A DNA stretch of 64,000 nt from Jiella mangrovi (GTDB lineage Bacteria > Pseudomonadota > Alphaproteobacteria > Rhizobiales > Rhizobiaceae). The stretch covers positions 248,001-312,000 of the forward strand of contig NZ_JAGJCF010000001.1 in NCBI RefSeq assembly GCF_017815135.1. Reading direction: 5' to 3'. The translations under genes were made by a program, and so were the position numbers. The first letter of the stretch is position 1. Each line of letters begins with the position of its first letter. Below the pieces are notes generated by a model that saw only the letters and a list, made by a program, of their open reading frames with translations, had not been told where the DNA came from and made no database searches. Positions 49,707-57,245 of the stretch are shown here, one piece after another.

Positions 49707-50123
49707 ATGAAAACGAAGACCAGAACGAAGCGTGGCAGCGTTGCCGCACCTATATCGCTGCGCCTGACGCCGGAAGAGCGTGCTCAGCTCAAGATCGCCG
49801 CAAAGGGACAATCGCAGAGCTCTTATATCCGGCAACGGCTATTCTCCGGTTCGGATGACGCTAATAGTCCCGACCTTGCCTTCTCCGCCGAGCAGCGCCT
49901 ACGCCCGGCGGACAGGCAAAGGCTTCTTGTCCAAATTCTCGCCAATCTCGGCAAGGCCCAAATCGGCGCCTCGCTTGTGGAGCTCTCAGAGGCGGCACGC
50001 CTCGGCGTACTACCGTTAACGCCGGACATATTGACCGAACTTCGCGCCGCTTGCGCGCATGTGACCGAAATCCGTTCGATGTTGCTGCGAGCGCTTGGCA
50101 TGGGAACCGGAAGCACGTCATGA
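49707..50123 (+). CDS. mobC: MobC-like relaxosome accessory protein
   Basis: A 138-aa DNA-binding accessory factor of plasmid mobilisation. The N-terminal block APISLRLTPEERAQLKIAAK then SQSSYIRQRLF is the ribbon-helix-helix-like start of MobC proteins. A helical C-terminal half (LVQILANLGKAQIG) follows. ATG at 49707 is favoured for its basic MKTKTRTKRG start, though the frame is open to 49614. Its TGA overlaps the relaxase ATG as ATGA. Confidence 0.82.
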   Translation: MKTKTRTKRGSVAAPISLRLTPEERAQLKIAAKGQSQSSYIRQRLFSGSDDANSPDLAFSAEQRLRPADRQRLLVQILANLGKAQIGASLVELSEAARLGVLPLTPDILTELRAACAHVTEIRSMLLRALGMGTGSTS

Positions 50124-51424
50124 TTCTGAAGGGCAGCCAGCGCGGCCATCCGCGCCAACTCGCCAGGCACCTCCTGAACTGGCGCGACAACGACCATGTT
50201 GAGGTGCATGCGATCGAGGGATTCATCTCGCGCGACCCAGCAGGTGTATTTCAGGAAATGGCGGCGCTGGCAAAGCCCACCAAGTGCGTCCAGCACATGT
50301 TTTCGCTGTCGCTCTCGCCACCTGCAGATAAGCAGGTGATGATCCAAGACTACGAAGACGCAATCCAAATGGCTGCCGAACGGCTCGGCCTTGATGGCCA
50401 GCCAAAGATCGTGATCTTTCATGAGAAAAGTGCCCGCCGCCACTGCCACGTGGTGTTTTCGCGCATCCAAGCGAGTGAAGAGAAGGTAAAGTCCATTAAT
50501 CTACCATTCTACAAGGAACGCCTGCGCGACGTTTCACGAGAGCTTTATCTCACGCATTCCTGGCAGCTTCCCAAGGGATTGCGTGATCCCGCTCTCACCG
50601 ACCCGCGAAACTACGGTCTTGAGGAATACCATGTCGCCCTGCGAACCAAACGTGATGCGCGCGAGATCAAAGCGACGCTGAAATCATGCTGGGAACGTTC
50701 CAACAGCCGAGCGTCGTTCATCACTGCGCTCGAAGAAAAGGGATTCCATTTGTGTCGGGGCGATCGGAGGGGTTTTGTTGCAATCCACTGGGGTGACCCC
50801 GATGCTATATTCTCTCTCAGCCGCTGGGTTGATCAGAAGACAAAATCACTGCGCGCGAAGCTAGGAAACGCAGATGAGTTGCCGTCAATCGCCGAGATCA
50901 GGAGCATGGTGCGCGGCATCACATTTGAGAAACATCGCCAATTAGTCGCCGAATTAAACAAGGATATGGCGCTACAGGCGTACATGCTCAACACAGAGAG
51001 AAAGGACCTTGTCGCTCGTCAACGCAGGGCTCGACAAATTCTGGAGCATCGGCAAGCAGACCGCCGCTTGTTAGAAGCCGAAAGTCGTCAAAAACGCCTC
51101 CGAGCTGGCCTGCTGGGTTTATGGGACTGGGTTATCGGAAAACGCTCAGCGATGAAGAAAGCGAATGCTGTCCTGTCTAAGCAATGCGCAGCTCGCGATG
51201 ACACGGAACGCTCTGCTCTTAAACAGGCTCAATACCATGAAATTAGAAAAATCAATAACCGCATTGCTGGATTGAAAAATTGGTATGAATATAAAATAAC
51301 TACGCTCTCAAGCATATTGAATTACACCGATTTTCCAAAAGTTTCTATCGAAACGCTCTATATATATCATAATCTAGAAGAACACGACAGACCTGTTATT
51401 ATAGAAGAGATGAATATCTCCTAA
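50120..51424 (+). CDS. MobA/VirD2-type relaxase
   Basis: A 434-aa mobilisation nuclease that would nick oriT and pilot the strand. It starts MILKGSQRGHPRQLARHLL, the usual opening of MobP-class relaxases. The three-histidine metal motif is HEKSARRHCHVVFSR (H101, H108, H110). The C-terminal 130 residues are basic and helical. ATG at 50120 overlaps the mobC stop by four bases. The 3' third of the gene turns AT-rich, matching the cargo region that follows, so the end of the protein may be of mixed origin. It is convergent with the NTPase gene. Confidence 0.9.
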   Translation: MILKGSQRGHPRQLARHLLNWRDNDHVEVHAIEGFISRDPAGVFQEMAALAKPTKCVQHMFSLSLSPPADKQVMIQDYEDAIQMAAERLGLDGQPKIVIFHEKSARRHCHVVFSRIQASEEKVKSINLPFYKERLRDVSRELYLTHSWQLPKGLRDPALTDPRNYGLEEYHVALRTKRDAREIKATLKSCWERSNSRASFITALEEKGFHLCRGDRRGFVAIHWGDPDAIFSLSRWVDQKTKSLRAKLGNADELPSIAEIRSMVRGITFEKHRQLVAELNKDMALQAYMLNTERKDLVARQRRARQILEHRQADRRLLEAESRQKRLRAGLLGLWDWVIGKRSAMKKANAVLSKQCAARDDTERSALKQAQYHEIRKINNRIAGLKNWYEYKITTLSSILNYTDFPKVSIETLYIYHNLEEHDRPVIIEEMNIS

Positions 51425-51473
51425 ATAAGCGAACCTTATCCGCCTATTTGGCCATCCGGCAATTCCGTTTCAT

Positions 51474-54400
51474 TTAATTTTCTAAATCACCCTCAACTCC
51501 TCTGACAATGTATTCGACAACGTTCGAATGTCCATTTCGGGATGCCAACATCAGCACATTATGCCCACCAGCTACTTCAACATCAGGGCTGAGACCTAGT
51601 TCAATCGCCTTTTTATACATGTTCAAATGACCATTATCGGCCGCGAGAGCTAGCAAATTATAATTCGAATTATCGCACTCCTCATAACTGGCTCCCATTC
51701 TTATAAAAAAATCAACTAGCTCTAAATGGCCATTTGCGCCAGCGGCTAGCACTGGCGAAAGGCCCGTATCCGTACGACTTCTTATTTCGCCCGGATTTCT
51801 CTCAAGAATTGCCCTACAGACATCGATATTTCCTTTACTAGCCGCAATATTTATGCTGGACCAGCCATCACGAGCTCGGATTGAAACGTCGGCACCTAAA
51901 TCAATTAAATACAACGCAATTTCCAAGTGCCCATTCGCGATCGCATGTATTAAAGCCGTACAATTCTCATTGTCTCTCGCGTTGATATCAATCCGGTGGT
52001 TTAAGTTTTCGCCATGACGTTCATTCTCTCCCACCCCCTCGCTTGCGTCTCGTGAGCGTTTTCCTTTCGCTTCTGAAGGTTGATTCATTCTCCAATCCCC
52101 ATTGGCACCCGAAATGAGAGTCCTTACAAACGTTTCACGTCCAAGCTCGCACGCAAACATCAACAACGTGATATTGCGGGACAAAGCCCTGACCTCCGGA
52201 TTCGCACCTGCGCGCAGGAGTAGACAGAGCGTCTGCACGTTGTTTCCCAGACATGATGCGAAAAGCGCAGTGGTGCGATCTGTCGTCTTGCGCGCCTCAA
52301 CGTCCGCCTGTGCTTCAATCAAATATTCTACGATATTATCGTAGCCACCAAAGCTTGCGGTCATCAATGGCGTCAACCCGTCATCGACGCAGCCAGCGTT
52401 TACCGAGGCACCTTTCCCGTGTAGGAATTGAACAATCTCAAGATGTCCTTTTTCTGCCGCCACAAAGAGGGCTGTAATACCGCTCTCGCCACAATGCCGG
52501 TTCACATCGGCGCCCAGTTCAACGAGCCACTGAACGACATCGAGGTGGCCATCCCTGCAAGCAACCAAAAGCGGCGGCCAACCATACTGCCAGCCCTGCT
52601 CAACATCAAAATTAAATACGTCTTGTATTGCTTTTAGCAATTCCAGCCTACCAAGCATAACAAACGGAATCAATTTTGACGTACCCACACAGCACGTTTC
52701 GAAAAAAGAACTCAATAATTCTTCAATTGGGTCCAAATCTGCGTCATTTATGACACCGGATCTAAGTCGAATATCCAAATAGATAAGATATGTTGCGACC
52801 GCATATAAGGAAAAAGGACCTTTCAGAGCCGCTCTAATCGTGTCTATGTCCACTTCGTCCAGGAACATGTCTTCGATCGCGGGTTTGCGCAAATGCTGAA
52901 CCATATCCGCGATGCGGATACGTGCCATCAGTGCGATTTGACTAGCAGTTGGGTTCGCTCTAATCGACTCCGAAGCAAGAAATCTAGAAAAATTGCGCCA
53001 GGCGTAGGAAACTTCTTCCAGTCTTTGGTTCTCGTTTATGAGATTTTGAGTTAATCGCTGCGTAGTTGCCATGAAATTGTAAAAGTATTCGTTATCCATA
53101 TGATGATAATCGACGCAAAAAATCATATCGTAAAATTTTCTCTCGACGTCTCCGCAATACGATAACTCTTGTAGAAAATACAGGAAAAAACTCTCCCCGA
53201 GTATGTCGGGCTCAAAAGGATTCAGAACATCATCTCGCTTTGACGAAACAATCCGTTTGGCGTGCGCCTTGATACGAGCGGACGGAGAAAGTTTGTGCTG
53301 ATGTCGCTTAATTTCGGGAGGTAGATTTTCCTCTAAGTGGAAAAATTCTACACCACGGAGCAGCGTCGCAGCGGATACGTACGCACCGACCCAGTGACCT
53401 AGATTTGGTCTAGAGTCGTCTGGTGCCGCCTGCGCCCAAGGCCTCCTAGTTGAACTTTCAAAGTAGTATTTTATTAAATCGCGACGGGTCCAGTTCGAAA
53501 TTTCGCGCTTCTCCTTTAATGCCTGGCCCATTAAAGCTGCAAATAGGGGATGACGAACCGCATCAGGGTTTTCTGCATGGTCACCCATCGCTATTAGATG
53601 TTTTGTCGCATCAACAATCTCGTTGCTTTCAGGAGATATAGGGTTTTCTGGTGTACTAGCGGTCGAAGATATCACATTGGCGAGCAGGCCGTCTGCAGTC
53701 CGGTCCGCTTTTATATATAGAGGACTTCCCCGATAGATTAGGGTTTTCCTTGCGTGATCTACAGTTTTTTGATCGTGAAATATTTTTGACCAGATTGGGT
53801 CGGAGCGCAGAACGTCAGGATATATGTGATCAATAAGAAGCAGGCGAATTTTCTTATTGCAACGATAGTTGGAAAATCGATCCGATATGACGTGAATAAC
53901 GTCATCAAAAAAGGTAGTATAATCAATTACAATTATTGTATTTCGCGCAGGATTCCACTCGGTCCAGACGTTTATGTCGCGTTTGTGAACAAAGCCGGCA
54001 TCCCAAACTTCGTTTGCTTCATTTGGGATGTAATCTTTCATCCACTGAGATACTAGACGTGTCTTGCCAGCGCCCGAAGGGGCAATGATCGCCCATATAA
54101 GAAATGGCCGATCATCGTGAACAAATTGGTGGAGCTGGTCAATCTCGTCGAAACGATGTGTTAGCGGAATAGTAAAGTGATTATGGGGGTTAAGCCAGAC
54201 ACCCTCGTCAGCATTTGTATCCTCTGCCTCTTCTTTTGTCACATATTGCGGCCATGCGAATGGCGCCGTGGGGTGAATCGGTTTCTGTTTTGATTCGACG
54301 TGTGTCTCTATGAGGTGCGAGGGAAGCGCCAAGAACCGCTCGCCCATTGATTTTCTCAGTTCTATGTTGGCATTAATCTCACGCGAATATCCAACGTACT

Positions 54401-54695
54401 CAGGTTGAAGGATAATATAATAATGAAAGGCGGATGCTTTCATTGCATGACCGTTGCCTCTCTGAAGTTCGTCTCTAAGATTTAGATCTTCAGATGACCA
54501 GTCGAGTGGTCGCCCGCACGCTTGGGCACTTTCAATGGCGGTTTGACGTACAAGCTTTAGTAGTGCGTGAAAATTCTTGCCGCCAGGGGCGATTTTGCTA
54601 ATCCGCTTATACAAATATATTTTATTAGGGTTGTTACGCCCCATATATTTAGCTTCAACGGAATTTAGAAATTCCGGGAAGTGCACTGGCTCCAT
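51474..54695 (-). CDS. STAND-like P-loop NTPase with C-terminal ankyrin repeats
   Basis: A 1073-aa soluble protein, function not known. Residues 1-180 match no domain I recognise. A P-loop NTPase follows with Walker A IIAPSGAGKTRLV (K211), Walker B NTIIVIDYTTF (about 252-262) and a second hydrophobic strand IRLLLIDHIY (about 283-292). About 350-700 is helical. Residues 701-1065 are about ten ankyrin repeats (for example GWPPLLVACRDGHLDVVQWL and NGHLEIALYLIDLGADV), broken by a hydrophilic insert near 865-903. The three-part plan is that of STAND signalling ATPases, used in antiphage defence and in conflict systems. The gene is much more AT-rich than its surroundings and sits as cargo in the mobile element, 49 bases after the MORN-like gene. 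Confidence 0.85.
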   Translation of the reverse strand: MEPVHFPEFLNSVEAKYMGRNNPNKIYLYKRISKIAPGGKNFHALLKLVRQTAIESAQACGRPLDWSSEDLNLRDELQRGNGHAMKASAFHYYIILQPEYVGYSREINANIELRKSMGERFLALPSHLIETHVESKQKPIHPTAPFAWPQYVTKEEAEDTNADEGVWLNPHNHFTIPLTHRFDEIDQLHQFVHDDRPFLIWAIIAPSGAGKTRLVSQWMKDYIPNEANEVWDAGFVHKRDINVWTEWNPARNTIIVIDYTTFFDDVIHVISDRFSNYRCNKKIRLLLIDHIYPDVLRSDPIWSKIFHDQKTVDHARKTLIYRGSPLYIKADRTADGLLANVISSTASTPENPISPESNEIVDATKHLIAMGDHAENPDAVRHPLFAALMGQALKEKREISNWTRRDLIKYYFESSTRRPWAQAAPDDSRPNLGHWVGAYVSAATLLRGVEFFHLEENLPPEIKRHQHKLSPSARIKAHAKRIVSSKRDDVLNPFEPDILGESFFLYFLQELSYCGDVERKFYDMIFCVDYHHMDNEYFYNFMATTQRLTQNLINENQRLEEVSYAWRNFSRFLASESIRANPTASQIALMARIRIADMVQHLRKPAIEDMFLDEVDIDTIRAALKGPFSLYAVATYLIYLDIRLRSGVINDADLDPIEELLSSFFETCCVGTSKLIPFVMLGRLELLKAIQDVFNFDVEQGWQYGWPPLLVACRDGHLDVVQWLVELGADVNRHCGESGITALFVAAEKGHLEIVQFLHGKGASVNAGCVDDGLTPLMTASFGGYDNIVEYLIEAQADVEARKTTDRTTALFASCLGNNVQTLCLLLRAGANPEVRALSRNITLLMFACELGRETFVRTLISGANGDWRMNQPSEAKGKRSRDASEGVGENERHGENLNHRIDINARDNENCTALIHAIANGHLEIALYLIDLGADVSIRARDGWSSINIAASKGNIDVCRAILERNPGEIRSRTDTGLSPVLAAGANGHLELVDFFIRMGASYEECDNSNYNLLALAADNGHLNMYKKAIELGLSPDVEVAGGHNVLMLASRNGHSNVVEYIVRGVEGDLEN

Positions 54696-54744
54696 AGTGA
54701 GCCACCTCTTTCACGTGAGCTAAGCTGCCTTGCGAGCCGGTCTG

Positions 54745-55281
54745 CTATCGCGGTCGGAGACTTAGTAGATATAGCAGCGGCGACAATGCTTTAGTTTTTT
54801 CGGGAAGCCATGCCGGATCGAAGCCGTCAAATGGTATAATCCGTCCGTCTTCATCGTATGCTGTCCCGTCAGGGTCGAAAGAGAAATAGGCATGTCGATC
54901 ACCGCTTCGATAGTGTTTTCCGTTTCGGCAAAATTGTAATTCTGACAATGTGCCGGTCCGTTCGTCAAATGCTATTGTCGATGGGCGGTCGCCAAAACGG
55001 CTTGGTACCCCGTGTCGAGCCCAGCAGTACATTGTTGCCTCATTTGTGGTTTGGCTGAAATAGATTGCGCTCGGCAAATCGTCTTCTCGATGAGCCCCAC
55101 CGGCCTTTTTCCAGAAGGCCGAAATTAGATTGCCTTCCTCATCTAGAACCACCCGCGCGGGAAGGTCACCGGGTCCTTCGGTCTCATTTCGAGAATTGGT
55201 CCAATTGATCCAGGTCAGCTTGTTTGTCGCTTCGCTGAATGCCGTCTCAAGTCGGTGCTCCTGCTTGTAGGTTTCTCCCAT
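54745..55281 (-). CDS. MORN/YwqK-like repeat protein upstream of the ankyrin NTPase
   Basis: A 178-aa protein with about four imperfect repeats of a theme with key residues HR..D-P-(S/A)..I-x-F/D..G. Examples are GGAHREDDLPSAIYF, PSRFGDRPSTIAF and KHYRSGDRHAYFSF. This resembles MORN or YwqK-type antitoxin repeats, an assignment by pattern only. No catalytic residues or membrane segments are seen. ATG at 55281 has a weak ribosome site. It is co-directional with and 49 bases upstream of the NTPase gene, so the two are probably co-expressed as a partner pair. Confidence 0.65.
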   Translation of the reverse strand: MGETYKQEHRLETAFSEATNKLTWINWTNSRNETEGPGDLPARVVLDEEGNLISAFWKKAGGAHREDDLPSAIYFSQTTNEATMYCWARHGVPSRFGDRPSTIAFDERTGTLSELQFCRNGKHYRSGDRHAYFSFDPDGTAYDEDGRIIPFDGFDPAWLPEKTKALSPLLYLLSLRPR

Positions 55282-55456
55282 ACATACAGATTACCGAAAC
55301 GCACAGCCGTCTCGCAAAAACGTCACAGAAAATGCAACCGGGACGGGGACTTAGCAAAGTCCGGACTTGTCCCCCAAAATCCGTACTTTTGTCCGGTATG
55401 CAATTTTGACGGCCCCGCTAGGCTGCCTTCATTTCCATGCGAATGAAGGAAACGAC
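55282..55456. promoter_or_regulatory. Divergent control region with two dyads
   Basis: This gap lies between the MORN-like gene (minus) and the 58-aa gene (plus). GGACTT-AGCA-AAGTCC (55347-55362) is a perfect short hairpin. CCGGAC (55361-55366) and GTCCGG (55391-55396) form a wider inverted pair, with the word GTCCGG repeated directly. They could be operators for one or both transcripts. No regulator gene is identified beside them. Confidence 0.4.
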
Positions 55457-55633
55457 ATGACCACGAGTTCGAACCGCATCCACAAACACTGTCCGCTCGT
55501 TGAGGCCGTCCTGGACCGGCTTGTCGCCCAAGAACGGCGCATTCAGGAACTTGAGCGCGAGAGGATTGAAACCGCCCGCCTTGTTGGCCAAGTGATTATG
55601 AACCAGCAGGAGGGCTCATCCAATGACTTTTGA
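55457..55633 (+). CDS. Small coiled-coil protein
   Basis: A 58-aa protein with a charged helical core (VLDRLVAQERRIQELERERIE has heptad spacing). It is not assigned to a family. ATG at 55457 has GAAGGA upstream. Its last 11 bases overlap the start of the GNAT-like gene in another frame, implying coupled translation. It could be an accessory or antitoxin-like partner of that protein. Confidence 0.6.
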   Translation: MTTSSNRIHKHCPLVEAVLDRLVAQERRIQELERERIETARLVGQVIMNQQEGSSNDF

Positions 55634-56348
55634 GCCCGCGAATGAAAACGGAGCCGCTTCTGGCGCGGCTCCGGTTCGGTTCGCACTGGAAGGCGCGACG
55701 ACGATTTTCGTCAATCGCCATTCCGGCTTGATGTTGAGCTGCATTGAGCCGTTTGCAAACGCCGAAAGCCTCGATGAAACGAGCAATGCCAAGCGGCTAT
55801 TTGACCGGACGCGTTGCGATAAACGCGGTCATGCGTTCCTGCGCGACTACCGTCCCGCCGACCTGCTCGATAGGCAAGCGGTGCTTGTCGTCGCGAAGGA
55901 CGGCGGCCGCACGGCTGGAACGGCTTTTGGTTGTCCGCTGGGCGAGCGCGACTTCAAGATCGGCGGGCTTGTCGTCGATCCGGCCTATGCCGGCCAAAAG
56001 CTGGCGACGGGCTTGATCGCGGCCCTCGTCCTGCACGGTCAGACTGTTCATGGGCAGTTTCGGGAAATCATCGCCGGCATCCGGCGTCTACCGGACGACC
56101 GGTTGAACGAGGCGTCGCGGCGCAGTTTTGACCGGCTCGGCTTCCTTTTGGAAGTCGATATCCAGAAGGTCGAGCTGTGCGGCACGTATGAGGACCGTCA
56201 TCTCATGTCCTCGGCGGAGTTCGCGGACGGCAGGGCACCCTATGTCCGCCGCCAGTGGATGGTCGCGGAGGGGTCAATCGCAGAAGCCCATAGCCGGGCG
56301 TTCCTGCGCCAGTGGACGCAAGCGGTCTTGCCGCTGCCGCTCACGTGA
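55623..56348 (+). CDS. GNAT-like N-acetyltransferase
   Basis: A 241-aa protein with a GNAT-type acetyl-CoA core: KIGGLVVDPAYAGQKLATGL holds the motif A pattern (strand, then VxP and a glycine-containing loop before a helix). A C-terminal segment with RRSFDRLGFLLEVD follows. The substrate is unknown. It lies in the mobile element just left of the transfer genes. GNAT enzymes in this setting may act as toxins or modify self-proteins; no evidence decides. ATG at 55623 overlaps the preceding small gene. Confidence 0.6.
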   Translation: MTFEPANENGAASGAAPVRFALEGATTIFVNRHSGLMLSCIEPFANAESLDETSNAKRLFDRTRCDKRGHAFLRDYRPADLLDRQAVLVVAKDGGRTAGTAFGCPLGERDFKIGGLVVDPAYAGQKLATGLIAALVLHGQTVHGQFREIIAGIRRLPDDRLNEASRRSFDRLGFLLEVDIQKVELCGTYEDRHLMSSAEFADGRAPYVRRQWMVAEGSIAEAHSRAFLRQWTQAVLPLPLT

Positions 56349-56423
56349 CCGGCTTCACCCGGCCGGCGGCAGCCGTTGGCTGGGTTCCTTTTCCGGCCTC
56401 GCGTCGACATCCGCCGGCGGACC

Positions 56424-56696
56424 TCAATTCAGGCTTTTCCGCCTGATCTCGGCGATCAGATCATCCAGCCGATCGGCTTGTTCGCCGAATATCGCGGCGA
56501 CGGTCGCGCAATAATCCCGTAGCACGAACACATCGTTTTGCCGGGCCAGGCGGCCCAGCAGGGCTTGGGCGGCGGCGTAGGCCAGTTCCGCCGTGTCCAG
56601 CCCGTACCGACCTTCAATCTCGGCAAAGCCCGATTGAAGCGAACCCTCGATCCGGGGATCCGAATGGGACGGCTCGTCCCGCAGCTCTCCATCCAT
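56424..56696 (-). CDS. Small hypothetical protein divergent from the transfer genes
   Basis: A 90-aa protein starting MDGELRDEPSH and ending in a helical tail (DRLDDLIAEIRRKSLN). ATG at 56696 has AAAGGAAA five to nine bases upstream, which supports it as real although the frame is open much further. No family recognised. It is divergent from the 170-aa gene at 56733, leaving only 36 bases for two translation starts. Confidence 0.55.
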   Translation of the reverse strand: MDGELRDEPSHSDPRIEGSLQSGFAEIEGRYGLDTAELAYAAAQALLGRLARQNDVFVLRDYCATVAAIFGEQADRLDDLIAEIRRKSLN

Positions 56697-56732
56697 CGCA
56701 ATTTCCTTTCTCAAATCAAAGAGGTGGCAGTC

Positions 56733-57245
56733 ATGCCCAATGATGATCTCAAACCTTGGCGCTCGCGCGCAAATTCCGACTTCTCGCGCAAGGTCGATGG
56801 GCCGGACCGGCAACGCGAAGCGCCCGACATGCTGGGACAATTTCCGGACCGCGACGAACTCGATCAGCGCATCCGCCAGCTCGATCCCGACAACCGGGCG
56901 AAAGTCGATGCCATCGTCCAGCACGGTCAGGACCGGCTCGGCCGGGAGATGACCGCGCAGAAGCGCTCCCGGCAGTTTCGGGAGATGCGGGAAGAGAACC
57001 AGCGGCTTCGCGATCTCGTCCAGAATCATGTCCGGGAAATCGACGGCATTCCGTTCGATGCCAAGGAAGAAATCGCCCATATCAAACAGCAGGCGCAACG
57101 CGCGGTCGAGGATCGCGAAGAGCATTATCTGGAGAACGTCCGCACCGACGTGCGCTACTCGATCGAGCAGGCACTGCACGAGGCGGAACACCCCCAGCAG
57201 GACCACGGCAACCGGGACCATGACCGGGAGGACCCGGATCGGTGA
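56733..57245 (+). CDS. Charged helical protein upstream of the coupling protein
   Basis: A 170-aa, very polar protein with long helices (REMTAQKRSRQFREMREENQ) and an Asp/His/Arg-rich tail. Composition is typical of TraD/TraG-partner relaxosome proteins, but no family is certain. ATG at 56733 has GAGGTGG upstream. It ends in a GTGA overlap with the coupling-protein gene, so the two proteins are probably made together and may interact. Confidence 0.7.
   Translation: MPNDDLKPWRSRANSDFSRKVDGPDRQREAPDMLGQFPDRDELDQRIRQLDPDNRAKVDAIVQHGQDRLGREMTAQKRSRQFREMREENQRLRDLVQNHVREIDGIPFDAKEEIAHIKQQAQRAVEDREEHYLENVRTDVRYSIEQALHEAEHPQQDHGNRDHDREDPDR

Noticed and set aside
51425-51473. Terminator between relaxase and NTPase genes
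   Set aside because: The 49-base convergent gap is AT-rich but forms no stable stem that I can defend.
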